Shown here: piece by piece, positions 45,720-54,482 of the stretch
Layout of the letters: each line of letters starts with the position of its first letter
How positions within the stretch are numbered: position 1 is the stretch's first letter
Translations under genes and position numbers: made by a program
Source: Kitasatospora terrestris
GTDB taxonomy: Bacteria > Actinomycetota > Actinomycetes > Streptomycetales > Streptomycetaceae
Direction: 5' to 3'
Length of the DNA: 64,000 nucleotides
Assembly (NCBI RefSeq): GCF_039542905.1
Contig: NZ_BAABIS010000001.1
Span: 1,116,001 to 1,180,000 of the forward strand
Notes under the pieces: generated by a model
Database searches by the model: none
Told to the model about the DNA's origin: nothing
Seen by the model: the letters and a program-made list of their open reading frames with translations, nothing else

Positions 45720-45884
45720 ATGAGCACCCACAACGAGGACAAGCCCGACGTCGACGAGGAAACCCGTGAACGCTCCGCGGAGCAGCGGAACATCACCGCG
45801 CCCACTCCGGCAGACGTTCGCGCCCACGACGACGAAGAGGACGACGCACCCGAACCGCCGGCCGCCGACACCCAAGCCCCGTAA
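45720..45884 (+). CDS. Small acidic disordered protein (54 aa)
   Basis: ATG 45720 with AGAAGGGA upstream; 84 bp after the SDR gene and probably co-transcribed. MSTHNEDKPDVDEETRERSA at the start, DDEEDDAPEPP near the end; strongly acidic with no hydrophobic core, so likely unfolded. No known family. Confidence 0.55.
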   Translation: MSTHNEDKPDVDEETRERSAEQRNITAPTPADVRAHDDEEDDAPEPPAADTQAP

Positions 45885-46367
45885 CCCGCCCAGGCGGTCC
45901 GATGCAGGCCAGGGCGTCGGTCTCGCGGCCGGGCTGCTCCCCCGACCTCAGCTCCCACTGGTGCCTCGGCCCCCTGGTCCGGGCACGGCGCGATCTGCGC
46001 CGCCCCTCGCGGAGCCCGGCAACGCCGCTCGCTTCCCCCGCTTCGGAGGCTGAACAGCCGCAGTGCGGTGATCTCGTTCGTGCCACCGAGACATGGGCCG
46101 TGGGCTGTCTCGGTGCAGCCGGGGCGCGCTCGGCCCGGTGCCGGCGGTGGCGGCAAGCCGTGGCTGTCAGAGGCCTCGCGACGGGGCAGTGCGGCAGTGG
46201 GGGGGTGGGGCCCGGAGGTCGCGCTAGCTCGGGACGCGGAGCGCAGGACGCGCGCACCATCCGCACCTGCCTGTTCCGTGTGCCCGCGCCCGGGTCGGGG
46301 CGGACAAGGGTGGGCGGGCCCGCGCATCGGCGCGGGCCCGCCCGGGGCCGTACTCCGCGGCTCCCGG
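45885..46367. other. Intergenic region, 483 bp, between convergent genes
   Basis: Contains the strong hairpin at 46312-46343. No gene or remnant was recognised in the rest. Confidence 0.5.
46312..46343. terminator. Very strong GC hairpin terminator
   Basis: GGGCGGGCCCGCGC (46312-46325) is perfectly complementary to 46330-46343 with a 4-nt loop ATCG. It lies 24 bp past the stop of the minus-strand hydrophobic gene and may also stop plus-strand transcripts from the SDR operon. Confidence 0.85.
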
Positions 46368-46538
46368 CTACCAGCGGTACCAGCGGCCACGGCCCCCGGT
46401 GGCGTTGGTGCCGCGGGCGGCGAAGCCCACCAGCCACACCACCAGCACGATGAGCGCCACCCACCACAGGGCCTTGATCGCGAACCCGGCGCCGAACAGG
46501 AGCAGAGCAAGCAGCAGGACGAGAAGAAGGGGAACCAC
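46368..46538 (-). CDS. Hydrophobic stress-type membrane protein (56 aa)
   Basis: GTG 46538 with AGGAGG seven bases upstream fixes the start; the frame is open further but lacks a ribosome binding site. Product: VVPLLLVLLLALLLFGAGFA, then IKALWWVALIVLVVWLVGFA and a short ARGTNATGGRGRWYRW tail, i.e. two membrane helices. This is the conserved Streptomyces small hydrophobic protein often seen next to CsbD-like genes. It is divergent from such a gene here. Confidence 0.8.
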   Translation of the reverse strand: MVPLLLVLLLALLLFGAGFAIKALWWVALIVLVVWLVGFAARGTNATGGRGRWYRW

Positions 46539-46584
46539 GATGACCTCCTGAGTCGATGTTGCAGCGCCGCCTGCCCCCGGTCCG

Positions 46585-46610
46585 GGCGAATATTCCTTCG
46601 TATTCATCCG
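46585..46610. promoter_or_regulatory. AT-rich divergent promoter area
   Basis: GAATATTCCTTCGTATTC (46591-46608) is the only AT-rich spot between the divergent hydrophobic and CsbD-like genes and contains GAATA/TATTC inverted arms; a plausible -10 or operator region for both. Confidence 0.4.
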
Positions 46611-46681
46611 GTTCCGCGGGGCATGCGAGGTGCCGGAAGCACGACGGTCGCCGGCGGCGTGAACGGATCCGGGAGGGCGCG

Positions 46682-46948
46682 ATGAGCACGGCCGACGACG
46701 TCGAGAACACCGGCGACAAGCTGAAAGGCACCGACAAGAAGAACGTCGGCCAGGCCGTCGGCAACCAGTGCTCGAAGGCAGAGGGCAGGGCCCGGCAGAC
46801 CGAGAGCGACCTCACGCAGGCCAAGGAGAACGTCAGGACGCCTCCGGGAGCCGAGCCACGCACCCCCGGGCCCTGCACCCCTGGGCCCCGCACCCCTGGG
46901 CCCCGCTGCGCCGCAGACGACAGCGGACACCGGCGCCGCCCGGCGTGA
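46682..46948 (+). CDS. CsbD-like stress protein with atypical Pro/Gly-rich tail
   Basis: 88 residues from ATG 46682 (GGGAGGGCG upstream). The first ~52 residues fit the CsbD family: DKLKGTDKKNVGQAVGNQCS, then KAEGRARQTESDLTQAKENV, the helical G-K/A repeat pattern of these small hydrophilic stress proteins. Where the family normally ends (KDAFR-like), the frame runs into a tail built from 15-bp repeats (TPGPCTPGPRTPGPRC). A frameshift or repeat expansion at the 3' end is likely. Unusual Cys in QCSKAEG. Confidence 0.65.
   Translation: MSTADDVENTGDKLKGTDKKNVGQAVGNQCSKAEGRARQTESDLTQAKENVRTPPGAEPRTPGPCTPGPRTPGPRCAADDSGHRRRPA
46860..46904 (+). repeat. Three tandem 15-bp repeats in the CsbD-like gene
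   Basis: Units GCACCCCCGGGCCCT, GCACCCCTGGGCCCC, GCACCCCTGGGCCCC. Each encodes a TPGP(R/C)-type pentapeptide. Confidence 0.85.
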
Positions 46949-47220
46949 TCCCCCAGCTCCGCCCCGGCGGTTCGGCCGGTGACAGCGACACCCGACCGAG
47001 CAGGCCCCGGACACCCGAACACCCTCACCCGGGACGTGCCCGGGGCCGTGCCGCGTCCACGCACTGCCCCACCCGCGCCACGCCCCCGCATTCCACCACC
47101 ACCCGCCGCCCCGGCGCGGCCGACCGCCCGCGCACGGAGCGTCCCGGGGACGCTTCGACTCGGTGCGACGGGGCAACCGGAGGGTGCCCACAGGCCCGCG
47201 AGCGGAACGGACCTACGACC

Positions 47221-48390
47221 ATGAAGATGCCACCGGGACTGCGCGTCGTCACCACCGGCGCCGCTGACGGAATCCGCCGACGGCTGCTCGTGCCCCCTGA
47301 CGCTGCCCCGACCGCGCCCGCGGCCGACCCCCCGCCGTCCGCGGCACCCGGCCGGCGCTCCTCCCCCACCCGGCTGCCCGGGTTCTCCACCGGCCTGCGG
47401 CTGGCGCTCGGCGCGCTCACCGGCTGGTTCCTCTTCCGCCAACTGCTGCGCCTGGAAGAGTTCCTGACCCTGCTGCTGCTCTCCGTCTTCCTCGCGGTGA
47501 GCCTGGAGCCGATCGTCGCCGCGCTGTGCCGGCGCCGGCTGCGGCGCGGCTGGGCGGTTGCCGTCGTGCTCGGCGTCTTCCTGCTCCTGATCGCGGGCTT
47601 CCTGCTGCTGGTCGTCCCCCCGGTGGGTCAGGAAGCCGGCGTGCTGGCCCGGCGCATCCCGCTCTGGCTGGACCAGGTCCACGACCACCACTCGGCGCTC
47701 GGCCGGATCGAGGACCGCTTCCACCTCGCCGAACAGGCCAAGAACGCCCTCGGCGGCAGCGCGGGCCCCGGCCTGATGGGCGGTGTGCTGGGCGCCGGTC
47801 GCCTGCTGCTCGACACCGTCACCTCGGTCACCGTGGTCGCCACCGTGACCCTGTACCTGATGGCCGGGATGCCCGACATCAAGGAGTTCTGCTACCGGTT
47901 CGTGAAGGGCAGCCGCCGCGGCCGGGCCCGCGAGATCACCGAGGAGATCCTCAGCCGCACCGGCCGCTACATGCTCGGCAACCTGGTCACCTCCGCGATC
48001 GCCGGCCTCGCCACCGCCGTGTGGTGCGCCGCGGTCGGCGTGCCGTACGCCGCCGCCCTCGGCGTGTTCGTGGCCCTGATGGACCTCGTGCCGATCGTCG
48101 GCTCCACCATCGGCGGCATCGTCGTCAGCCTGGTCGCCCTCGCAGTCTCCTGGCCGGTGGCCCTGGCCACGGCCGGCTTCTACATCGGCTTCCGGCTGCT
48201 GGAGGACTACCTGATCATGCCGCGGACGATGAAGTTCGCCGTCGACGTCCATCCCTTCGTCACCATCGTGGCCGTTCTGATCGGCGGCGCGCTGCTGGGC
48301 ATCGTCGGCGCACTGGTCGCCGTCCCGGCCGCGGTCGCCCTCGGCCTGCTGCTGGACGAGTTCGTCTTCCCCCACCTCGACCGCCGCTGA
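47221..48390 (+). CDS. AI-2E-family (PerM/YtqI-like) membrane transporter
   Basis: 389 residues from ATG 47221 (weak ribosome binding site). After a ~60-residue Pro-rich N-terminus come two hairpin pairs of helices (FLTLLLLSVFLAVSLEPIVA; AVAVVLGVFLLLIAGFLLLV), a soluble helical middle (ARRIPLWLDQVHDHHSALGR), and the conserved C-terminal block with LGVFVALMDLVPIVGSTIGG, ISLVA-like segments and RLLEDYLIMPRTM. This is the AI-2E transporter family, whose members are more often efflux proteins or Na+/H+ antiporters than autoinducer-2 exporters. Substrate unknown. Confidence 0.9.
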   Translation: MKMPPGLRVVTTGAADGIRRRLLVPPDAAPTAPAADPPPSAAPGRRSSPTRLPGFSTGLRLALGALTGWFLFRQLLRLEEFLTLLLLSVFLAVSLEPIVAALCRRRLRRGWAVAVVLGVFLLLIAGFLLLVVPPVGQEAGVLARRIPLWLDQVHDHHSALGRIEDRFHLAEQAKNALGGSAGPGLMGGVLGAGRLLLDTVTSVTVVATVTLYLMAGMPDIKEFCYRFVKGSRRGRAREITEEILSRTGRYMLGNLVTSAIAGLATAVWCAAVGVPYAAALGVFVALMDLVPIVGSTIGGIVVSLVALAVSWPVALATAGFYIGFRLLEDYLIMPRTMKFAVDVHPFVTIVAVLIGGALLGIVGALVAVPAAVALGLLLDEFVFPHLDRR

Positions 48391-48715
48391 CCGGCCGGCG
48401 GCCCCCGGCGGCGCTGGCCGCGGCCGACTCGCGGCCGTCAGCAGCTCGATCAGCTCAGCCCCTTGTTCGGGGGTGATGAGCGGAGCCCAGCCGGACGGTC
48501 TGCGCGGCAGGTGCGCTCTCGTCCTCACCAGTGGTGTCGGGCGACGCCGGTGCACCCGCCGGCCGGGCCAGTAAGGAGAGTCCCCTTCTTCCAGCCGCCA
48601 CCACGCCTGGAGCCACATCGTCGACCAGCATCACCACGCTTGGCCTCAGCCCGCCCCGCACCGCGCCCGGTCGGGTGCGGTGCGGGGCGGGAACCCCTGA
48701 TCGGATGGTGGGCGC
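48391..48715. other. Intergenic region left of the IS701-type element
   Basis: 325 bp without an intact gene. On the minus strand a frame gives SGWAPLITPEQGAELIELLT, which looks like a real helical protein end but is isolated and unidentified. Confidence 0.4.
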
Positions 48716-48741
48716 CTAATACTCCAGTGCGAATTCGTGAT

Positions 48742-50097
48742 CTATCCGGTTGAGGGGGCGGCGAGTCGTCGTTGGTAGTGGCTGCGGCGGGCGGTGGCCT
48801 GGTGGTGTCTGCGCCAGTTCGACCAGTGCAGCAGCCTGCGCGGGGAGGTGTTCGCCGGGATCAGCAGGGCGCCGAGCAGGTGACGTATCTCCGGGACGGT
48901 CAGGTCGATCGGGTAGGTGCTGCGAGCGGGTCGGTTCGGATCGGCGGTCCTGGCCGGTGTCGCGTCGGCGGCGAGGACGGCCAGGAAGACCAGGAAGGCC
49001 AGGAAGGCCAGCGCGAGCAGGGCCAGGGTGATGTGCCGGTGCCAGGCCGTCCAGTGGCGGACCTGGTAGTGGTCCAGTCCCACCTGGCCTTTCGCGGCCT
49101 GGAAGCACCACCTGGTCCCGGCCACCTTGACCAGCTCGGACAGCGGCACTCGCCTCGGGGAACAGCACAGGTAGTAGGCGAGTTCGCCGCTGTGCGGGTT
49201 GCGGCGGATCAGCAGGTGTCGATGGCCGTCGGTGCCGGTCTCGATCCAGGCCCAGTCGTAGTAGCGCGGCCCCTTCGCTCCGGCTCCGGCGCTCTGCCGG
49301 TGCCAGGCCGAGGCGGGCAGGCGGTCGGCGACGGCGTCCGCGCGGGCAGTGGTTCGCCCGTGGTTGATCTGCACCCGTGTGCTGCAGGCGACGGCCAGCA
49401 CGTAGCCGATGCCACGGGACTCCAACAGGGCGCGCAGGCCGGGGTCTTGGCCGTATGCCTCGTCGCCGGTCACCCAGGAGACGTCGATCCCGCCGTCCAG
49501 TGCTGCCGTGATCATCTGTCCGGCCAGCGTGGGCTTGGTCGCGAACTCCACCTGGTCGGGCACGCCGGCGCGGATTCGGCGCTCGGTGTCCTGGCACCAC
49601 GAGGCGTCGGGCAGGTAGAGCCGACGGTCGATCAACGCCCGTCCTCTGCTGGAGGCGTAGGCGAGGAAGACGCCGACTTGAGTGTTCTCGACCCGGCCTG
49701 CGGTGCCGGTGTATTGACGCTGCACGCCGGCCGAGGTGGTTCCCTTCTTCAGGAAGCCGGTCTCGTCCACGATCAGGACGCCGTCCTCGGCACCGAGGTG
49801 CTCGAGCACGTAGGCGCGGATGTCGTCGCGGACCGCATCGGCGTCCCAGCGGGTGCTTCGCAGCAGCCGCTGCATTGGCCCGGGGCGGGCGTGACCGGCC
49901 TGCTCGGCCAGCCGCCAGCAGTTCTTCTGCTCGACGCCGGACAACAGGGCGAGCACGAAGGCGCGGGCCGTCGCTCGCGGCTCCACCCGCTTGAACCGGC
50001 CTGCGATCCGGGCCATGGCCTGGTCGAACATGGCACGCCAACGGGCGGCATCTATGCTGTGGTCCGCGGCCACAGCACGATCTTCAGGAGTCCACAC
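48742..50097 (-). CDS. IS701-family DDE transposase
   Basis: 451 residues from GTG 50097, stop codon inside the left inverted repeat. Family blocks: RIAGRFKRVEPRATARAFVL, GVLIVDETGFLKKGTTSAGV (first Asp), QRQYTGTAGRVENTQVGVFL, SWVTGDEAYGQDPGLRALLE (second Asp), and the C-terminal WTAWHRHITLALLALAFLAF. Complete with no frameshift, so the element may still be active. It belongs to the transposase_11 (DDE) fold. Confidence 0.93.
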   Translation of the reverse strand: MWTPEDRAVAADHSIDAARWRAMFDQAMARIAGRFKRVEPRATARAFVLALLSGVEQKNCWRLAEQAGHARPGPMQRLLRSTRWDADAVRDDIRAYVLEHLGAEDGVLIVDETGFLKKGTTSAGVQRQYTGTAGRVENTQVGVFLAYASSRGRALIDRRLYLPDASWCQDTERRIRAGVPDQVEFATKPTLAGQMITAALDGGIDVSWVTGDEAYGQDPGLRALLESRGIGYVLAVACSTRVQINHGRTTARADAVADRLPASAWHRQSAGAGAKGPRYYDWAWIETGTDGHRHLLIRRNPHSGELAYYLCCSPRRVPLSELVKVAGTRWCFQAAKGQVGLDHYQVRHWTAWHRHITLALLALAFLAFLVFLAVLAADATPARTADPNRPARSTYPIDLTVPEIRHLLGALLIPANTSPRRLLHWSNWRRHHQATARRSHYQRRLAAPSTG

Positions 50098-50337
50098 AAT
50101 CCTTGATGATCACGCGGTGGCCGCTACAGATCCACTGGATGCGGCAGGCTGCTTCAGCCGTTGGGATCCGCGTAGGACGAGGCTCGGGATCGACCGCTGA
50201 TGCGACATGCCGTCAGCGGCCCGACACTCAGATATTCAGCCCATGGCTCCGGCCCGGGGACGGCGTCACGGACTCGACCGACGATGCCTCTCCCGGCCTG
50301 CGGCTGCGTGGCGATCGAGTGCAACAAGGGGTTGGGG
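50098..50337. other. Spacer inside the element
   Basis: 240 bp between the divergent transposase and ankyrin genes. AAGGGG (50326-50331) precedes the ankyrin-gene ATG. A weak match to the element end (CCACTGGATG, 50130-50140) was noted, not convincing as a right terminus. Confidence 0.4.
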
Positions 50338-51621
50338 ATGGGCGAGGATCCACTCGTCACAGCAGTGCGGAACGGGGACGAGAACGCGGTCAGGATACTG
50401 CTCGAGGACGGGGCGGACCCCGACGTCTTCGACGAGCGGGGCACCCCCGCACTCTGCCTGGCCATCTCAGCGTTCAACTCGACGATCGCCAGCTATCTGG
50501 TGAAGGGCGGCGCGGATACAGACCGCCAGCTGCCCGACGGGACCACGCCCCTCTTGCAGGGCATCGACAGCGGTTCCATCGGTCTCGTCTTCTCCCTGCT
50601 CGGTGACGCGGCGCTGACCAGCGAGGCCACCCGCGCGGAACTGCTGGCACACGCCCGGCGGTGGCACGAGAAGGGCTCGGTCGCCATGCTCCGGGAGCGG
50701 ACCGGCACCTCGGATGTGGTCGAGCGGGTTCGCATCCGGGACAGGGAATGGACCACCGAGTACCACGAGCTCCGGCTCGGCGGACTGACTGTCCGCGACG
50801 GCCACACAGGGATCCTCACTCTCCTCGAGAAGCACTTCGGACTACACCTGGGCATTGACGAATTGGCGGCCCGCGCGTGCGCACTCGACTACCCGGACTA
50901 TGAACACGCCGTCTGGTCGGAGATCGTCCACACCGTTGCCCGCAGGCAGGACGACGAGACCTGGGAGGCCGCGGCGGCACTGCGGGACCATCCCGATCCC
51001 CTGCATCGCCGCTTCGGCGTGGAGGTCCTGGTCTGCCTCAACCTCGAGGCTGAGCTGACGGACGTCCCGAGTCCGTTCGAACAGTGCACGCTCGAGCTCC
51101 TCCTCTCCTGGGCACAGGAAGAGGGACACCCGGACGTCCTGGCCGAGACCCTGGCCGGCCTGAGCCACCATGAGGACCCGAGGATCGAGCCGCTGGGGCT
51201 CTCCTACCTTGCCCACCCTGCCTCGCGGGTACGTGCCCGAGTGCCCTCGACCCTGAGCGTCGTGAACTCGGAGAGGTCTGGGCGGAAGACGTTCACCTCC
51301 GAGGGGCTGAATGCCCTGCTTGCACTGGCCCGGGACACCGACTCCTCCGTACGCCACGTCGCCGGCTACGGGCTCGCTTACAGCCTGAATCCGGAACCCG
51401 TCATCGGAGACACTCTGGCCGGTCTGCTCGATGACGAGAACCAGCAGACCCGGATCTAGGCCGTCTACGGACTGGCCGAGCGGGACGATCCGCGCTGCAT
51501 CGAGGGCGCCGAGCGGGTGGGACCCGTCGACGAGTACGAGTCGTGGTCCTGGATACTCCGCGCGCCCTCACGGTACGAGGAGCGCCAGAGGGAGCGGGAA
51601 GCGCCAGCCGCGACCGAGTAG
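50338..51621 (+). pseudogene. Ankyrin/HEAT-repeat protein gene interrupted by an amber codon
   Basis: From ATG 50338 (MGEDPLVTAVRNGDENAVRI) an ankyrin-like N-terminal region (residues 1-95: LLEDGADPDVFDERGTPALC; YLVKGGADTDRQLPDGTTPL) is followed by a middle of unknown fold and HEAT-like helices (DPLHRRFGVEVLVCLNLEAE; DTDSSVRHVAGYGLAYSLNP). A TAG at 51457-51459 stops after 373 residues, but the same frame continues for 53 more codons as AVYGLAERDDPRCIEGAERV to a TAG at 51619. GAG to TAG would restore RIEAVYGLAERDDPR, a HEAT unit. Function unknown; similar proteins are common as orphan Streptomyces genes. It is a passenger inside the IS701-type element. Confidence 0.75.
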
Positions 51622-51811
51622 CGAACGCTCGCCTCTGCATCCCATCGTGTGCCGACTGTGGTCATCCGGGCCGGCTCTGCTCCGCCCATCCGGTACACGA
51701 TGCGGCTTGGCGCCCGGCCCCGACGCTCACGAACCTCGATCCCCGAACCCACCAACGAAGCCCTCGGCCACATGCGACCAACACAAGATCGCGAAGTCGC
51801 ACTGGAGTACT

Positions 51812-52036
51812 AAGGGGGCCGATCGCCCGTGCTGCTACGGGAATGCTGCGTACGGTGGCCCACGACCGGTGATGCTCCCACGGCCGGAGCGGCGTCCGGT
51901 CGGCCGCGGACCTCGTCGAGGTGGTGAGCCCGCCCGTGCGGGCCCGGTCGACCAGCAGGTCGTCCAGCAGGTCCGCCGCCAGCTCGACGGGACGGGCCTC
52001 TCCAACCGCCTCGACCGAGGCGATCACGTCGCTCAT
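51812..52036 (-). pseudogene. N-terminal remnant at the element's right flank, IS256-like
   Basis: From ATG 52036: MSDVIASVEAVGEARPVELA, ADLLDDLLVDRARTGGL, then the frame degrades. The L-L-x-x-L-V-x-x-A-R-x-x-G-L pattern recalls the start of IS256-family transposases. The sequence is cut by the element's right end. Confidence 0.3.
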
Positions 52037-53222
52037 CAGGTGCTCTTCCTTAGACCGGGAGATACGCCGGTCACCGTACAGACCCTGTTCCGGACGTCAT
52101 GTGTCACTCCCCTGCGCCGCGTTCTGTCGGCTGCCGGTCCGGTTCATGCGGCAGACGTGCCCGCTCCGTCCCGGTCGCACATCGTCCCGCACCTTCGAAT
52201 GCCGCAGGTTTGATGAAGTCCTGTGTTCGCTTCGATCGACGGTGATTATTGTCGGGCCGAAAGTCGTCGGTCGACTTGCAGCATTTCTGCAGCGTTTCTT
52301 CGGGGCAGGCGAAACATCCGGATTCCCGCGCCACTGCCGGTGAACCGGACAAGTGTGAGCCTGACTGAATCGCGGGCCCCGCGTGTCGGATGGCGTTTCC
52401 AGTTACGGATGCGCACGGGAGTCCCGGGCCCGCCGCGCGTCCCTGCGACGGTTGACCGCAGGTGGGGCGAACCGACTGAGGCGGCAGCGGGAATACGGTG
52501 CGGTTGAACTCCCGCCGAGGGAGCGGTCGGCCTGGGAATCAATCACCGGCGCCGACCGTGCAGGCGCCCACGGGAGAGGCCCGTCGGGTGATCGTGCATC
52601 AGCAGCACCTCGACCGAGGTGGCGATCCTGTTGATCAACACTGTGGAAGTCCATGACCAGCCGATGCCCTCCGGGCGTCGGACCAGGACAGCGCCAAAGG
52701 GCCGCGCGAGTGCGCGCCACGCGCCATGACCGCAGGTGCCGCCACCCGGAGCCGAGGCGACGGCGATCCGCATTCCCGCCCCATGGTGCGCCCGGGCCGC
52801 GCCGATACCCCGCGCCGAATCCGGCCGGATCGAGAGGTCGAGCCCCGGATGACGACTTCCTGCCAGGAGTACGAAGCCGAGGAAAATCGCACGGCCGAGC
52901 CTTCGTCATCACCGTTGTGGGGCGGGACGGGCCGGGTTCCCCGACAGGTGGGCGCCGGGTTGCGGAGGGGGCCGATCGCGTGGACGCGCCGTACGGCGTC
53001 AAGGGCGCCGATATTCGCAGACGGTGTCGGAGCGGGGTTCTGCACCACCGGTGAAAGCCTTCCTGCGTGCGGCCGTGCGACGCGCTGACGGCGATGCGCA
53101 CGGATGAGTCGCGCTCGAGGATGAATGATAGACAGGTGGAATCGGGAAAGGGTTGACGCGCTGTCGCCCAACCATGGCTGTGACCCCGGTCGAGCGGCGA
53201 TCCGAAACTTCGAAAGGGGAGC
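52037..53222. other. 1.2-kb region upstream of crtE without a supported gene
   Basis: The 52200-52320 part is noticeably less GC-rich (GGTGATTATTGTCGGGCC). Short protein-like pieces appear on the minus strand near 52560-52680 (GWSWTSTVLINRIATSVEVL) but have no start or family. The crtE promoter must lie in the last few hundred bases; TTGACG at about 53152 is a candidate -35 box without an obvious -10. No light-regulator gene or binding site was recognised. Confidence 0.45.
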
Positions 53223-54482
53223 ATGAACAGGACGTGCACGGGTTTCTCGGCGGTTCGGTCGATCGCGGAGGACGGTCCGAATCCACAGTCCTCTCGTCCG
53301 GCGCCTGCGGGTGACCATGACCGCTCGTTGGGGGACGGGCGACTCCCGGCGGTCGGCGCGGGCGAGTTACGCGACGTGGATGCCGACGTCTCCGGGGCTG
53401 TAGGACGTCTGTTGAGCGATCACCTCGACGGGTGGGGCAAGCGTGCGGCACTCGCGGACCGGACGTTCGCGGCGGATGTCGCCCGCCGGGTCGACGCGTT
53501 CACCCGCAACGGCGGCAAGCGGATGCGCTCCCAGTTCCTGTGGTGGGCCATGCGCGGATGCGCGCCCGAGTGGGTTCCGGCCCGTGCAGCGCTCACGACT
53601 GCCGGTGCGCTGGAACTTCTGCAGACGTGCGCGCTCGTCCACGACGACGTGATGGACAGGTGCGACATGCGCCGTGGCCGACGGGCCCTGCACGAGGCCG
53701 TCACGCATCAGTACGCGCCGTTGGCAGGCCGTGCCCGCGCGGCGGCGCTCGGGGTGTCTGCGGGCATCCTGGCGGGCGATCTCGCCCTGGCCTGGGCGGA
53801 CGATCTCGCGGCGGCCGCCCGGTGCGAGCTGCCGCCCTTGCTTCGAGAACAGGTGGCCGGCATCTGGTCGGACCTGCGCCTGGAGATGGTGGCCGGGCAG
53901 TATCTCGACGTCCGCGCCGAGGTCACCGGGGAACACACCCCGGGACGGGCTCTGCGGATCGCCCTGCTCAAGAGCGCTCTGTACTCGGTGGAGCGGCCGC
54001 TCCACCTCGGCGCCGTGCTGGCCGGCGCGGGGCCGGAGCAGGTACGCGCCCTGCGCCGGGCCGGGCGCTGCGCGGGTGTCGCTTTTCAGCTCAAGGACGA
54101 CGTGGAGGGCGTCTTCGGCGATCCCAAGGACACGGGGAAGCCCTGCGGTGACGACATCAGGGCGGGGAAGCTCACCTACCTCGCGGCCGTGGCCCGCGCT
54201 CGCGCGGCCGCCGGGGGCGACACCGCCGCCCTCGGCGTCCTTCGGGATTCCCTGGGCGACTCCGGCTTGGACGAAGCCGGCCTCGCGCGGGTCAGGACGG
54301 CGATGGAGACCACGGGTGCCAGGGCTGCGGTGCAGGAACGGGTCGAGGTCCTCGCCCGGCGAAGCATCGCTCATCTGCGTGATGCCCGGTTGGACGTCGA
54401 GGCCGGCCGGCGCCTGGGCGCCCTGCTGAGGGCGACGTCGGGACTGGCCGGTGACCATCGCACCACTGAGGAGTGCTCATGA
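53223..54482 (+). CDS. crtE: Geranylgeranyl diphosphate synthase
   Basis: 419 residues from ATG 53223, ribosome binding site AAAGGGGAGC. Polyprenyl synthase with first Asp-rich motif DDVMD at 141-145 (LVHDDVMDRCDMRRGRRALH) and second DDVEGVFGD starting D292-D293, plus GGKRMRSQ for IPP binding. The small Leu/Ala residues upstream of DDVMD fit C20 products. It condenses IPP with FPP/DMAPP to GGPP, the precursor of phytoene. The ~70-residue N-terminal extension is longer than usual. Its stop overlaps crtI (ATGA). Confidence 0.92.
   Translation: MNRTCTGFSAVRSIAEDGPNPQSSRPAPAGDHDRSLGDGRLPAVGAGELRDVDADVSGAVGRLLSDHLDGWGKRAALADRTFAADVARRVDAFTRNGGKRMRSQFLWWAMRGCAPEWVPARAALTTAGALELLQTCALVHDDVMDRCDMRRGRRALHEAVTHQYAPLAGRARAAALGVSAGILAGDLALAWADDLAAAARCELPPLLREQVAGIWSDLRLEMVAGQYLDVRAEVTGEHTPGRALRIALLKSALYSVERPLHLGAVLAGAGPEQVRALRRAGRCAGVAFQLKDDVEGVFGDPKDTGKPCGDDIRAGKLTYLAAVARARAAAGGDTAALGVLRDSLGDSGLDEAGLARVRTAMETTGARAAVQERVEVLARRSIAHLRDARLDVEAGRRLGALLRATSGLAGDHRTTEECS

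Larger units (their letters stand above)
48720..51807. mobile_element. IS701-family element with passenger gene (3088 bp)
   Basis: Left end TACTCCAGTGCGAATTCG (48720 on) and right end ...CGCACTGGAGTA (to 51807) are 23-bp inverted repeats matching at 21 of 23 positions. Both are flanked by CTAA (48716-48719 and 51808-51811), which fits the 4-bp YTAR target duplication of IS701 elements. The transposase is on the minus strand near the left end. Between its start and the right end lie an extra 1.7 kb carrying the ankyrin/HEAT gene, so the unit is about twice the normal IS701 size. No right-end copy was found next to the transposase start. Confidence 0.75.

Noticed and set aside
50125..50145. Possible right end of the IS701 element next to the transposase
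   Set aside because: CCACTGGATG matches only a few bases of the inverted repeat and has no flanking CTAA, unlike the site at 51785-51811.
52635..53318. Open minus-strand frames upstream of crtE as a possible regulator
   Set aside because: No helix-turn-helix, sigma or MerR/B12-binding motif; the translation is Arg/Pro-rich and overlaps the crtE start.
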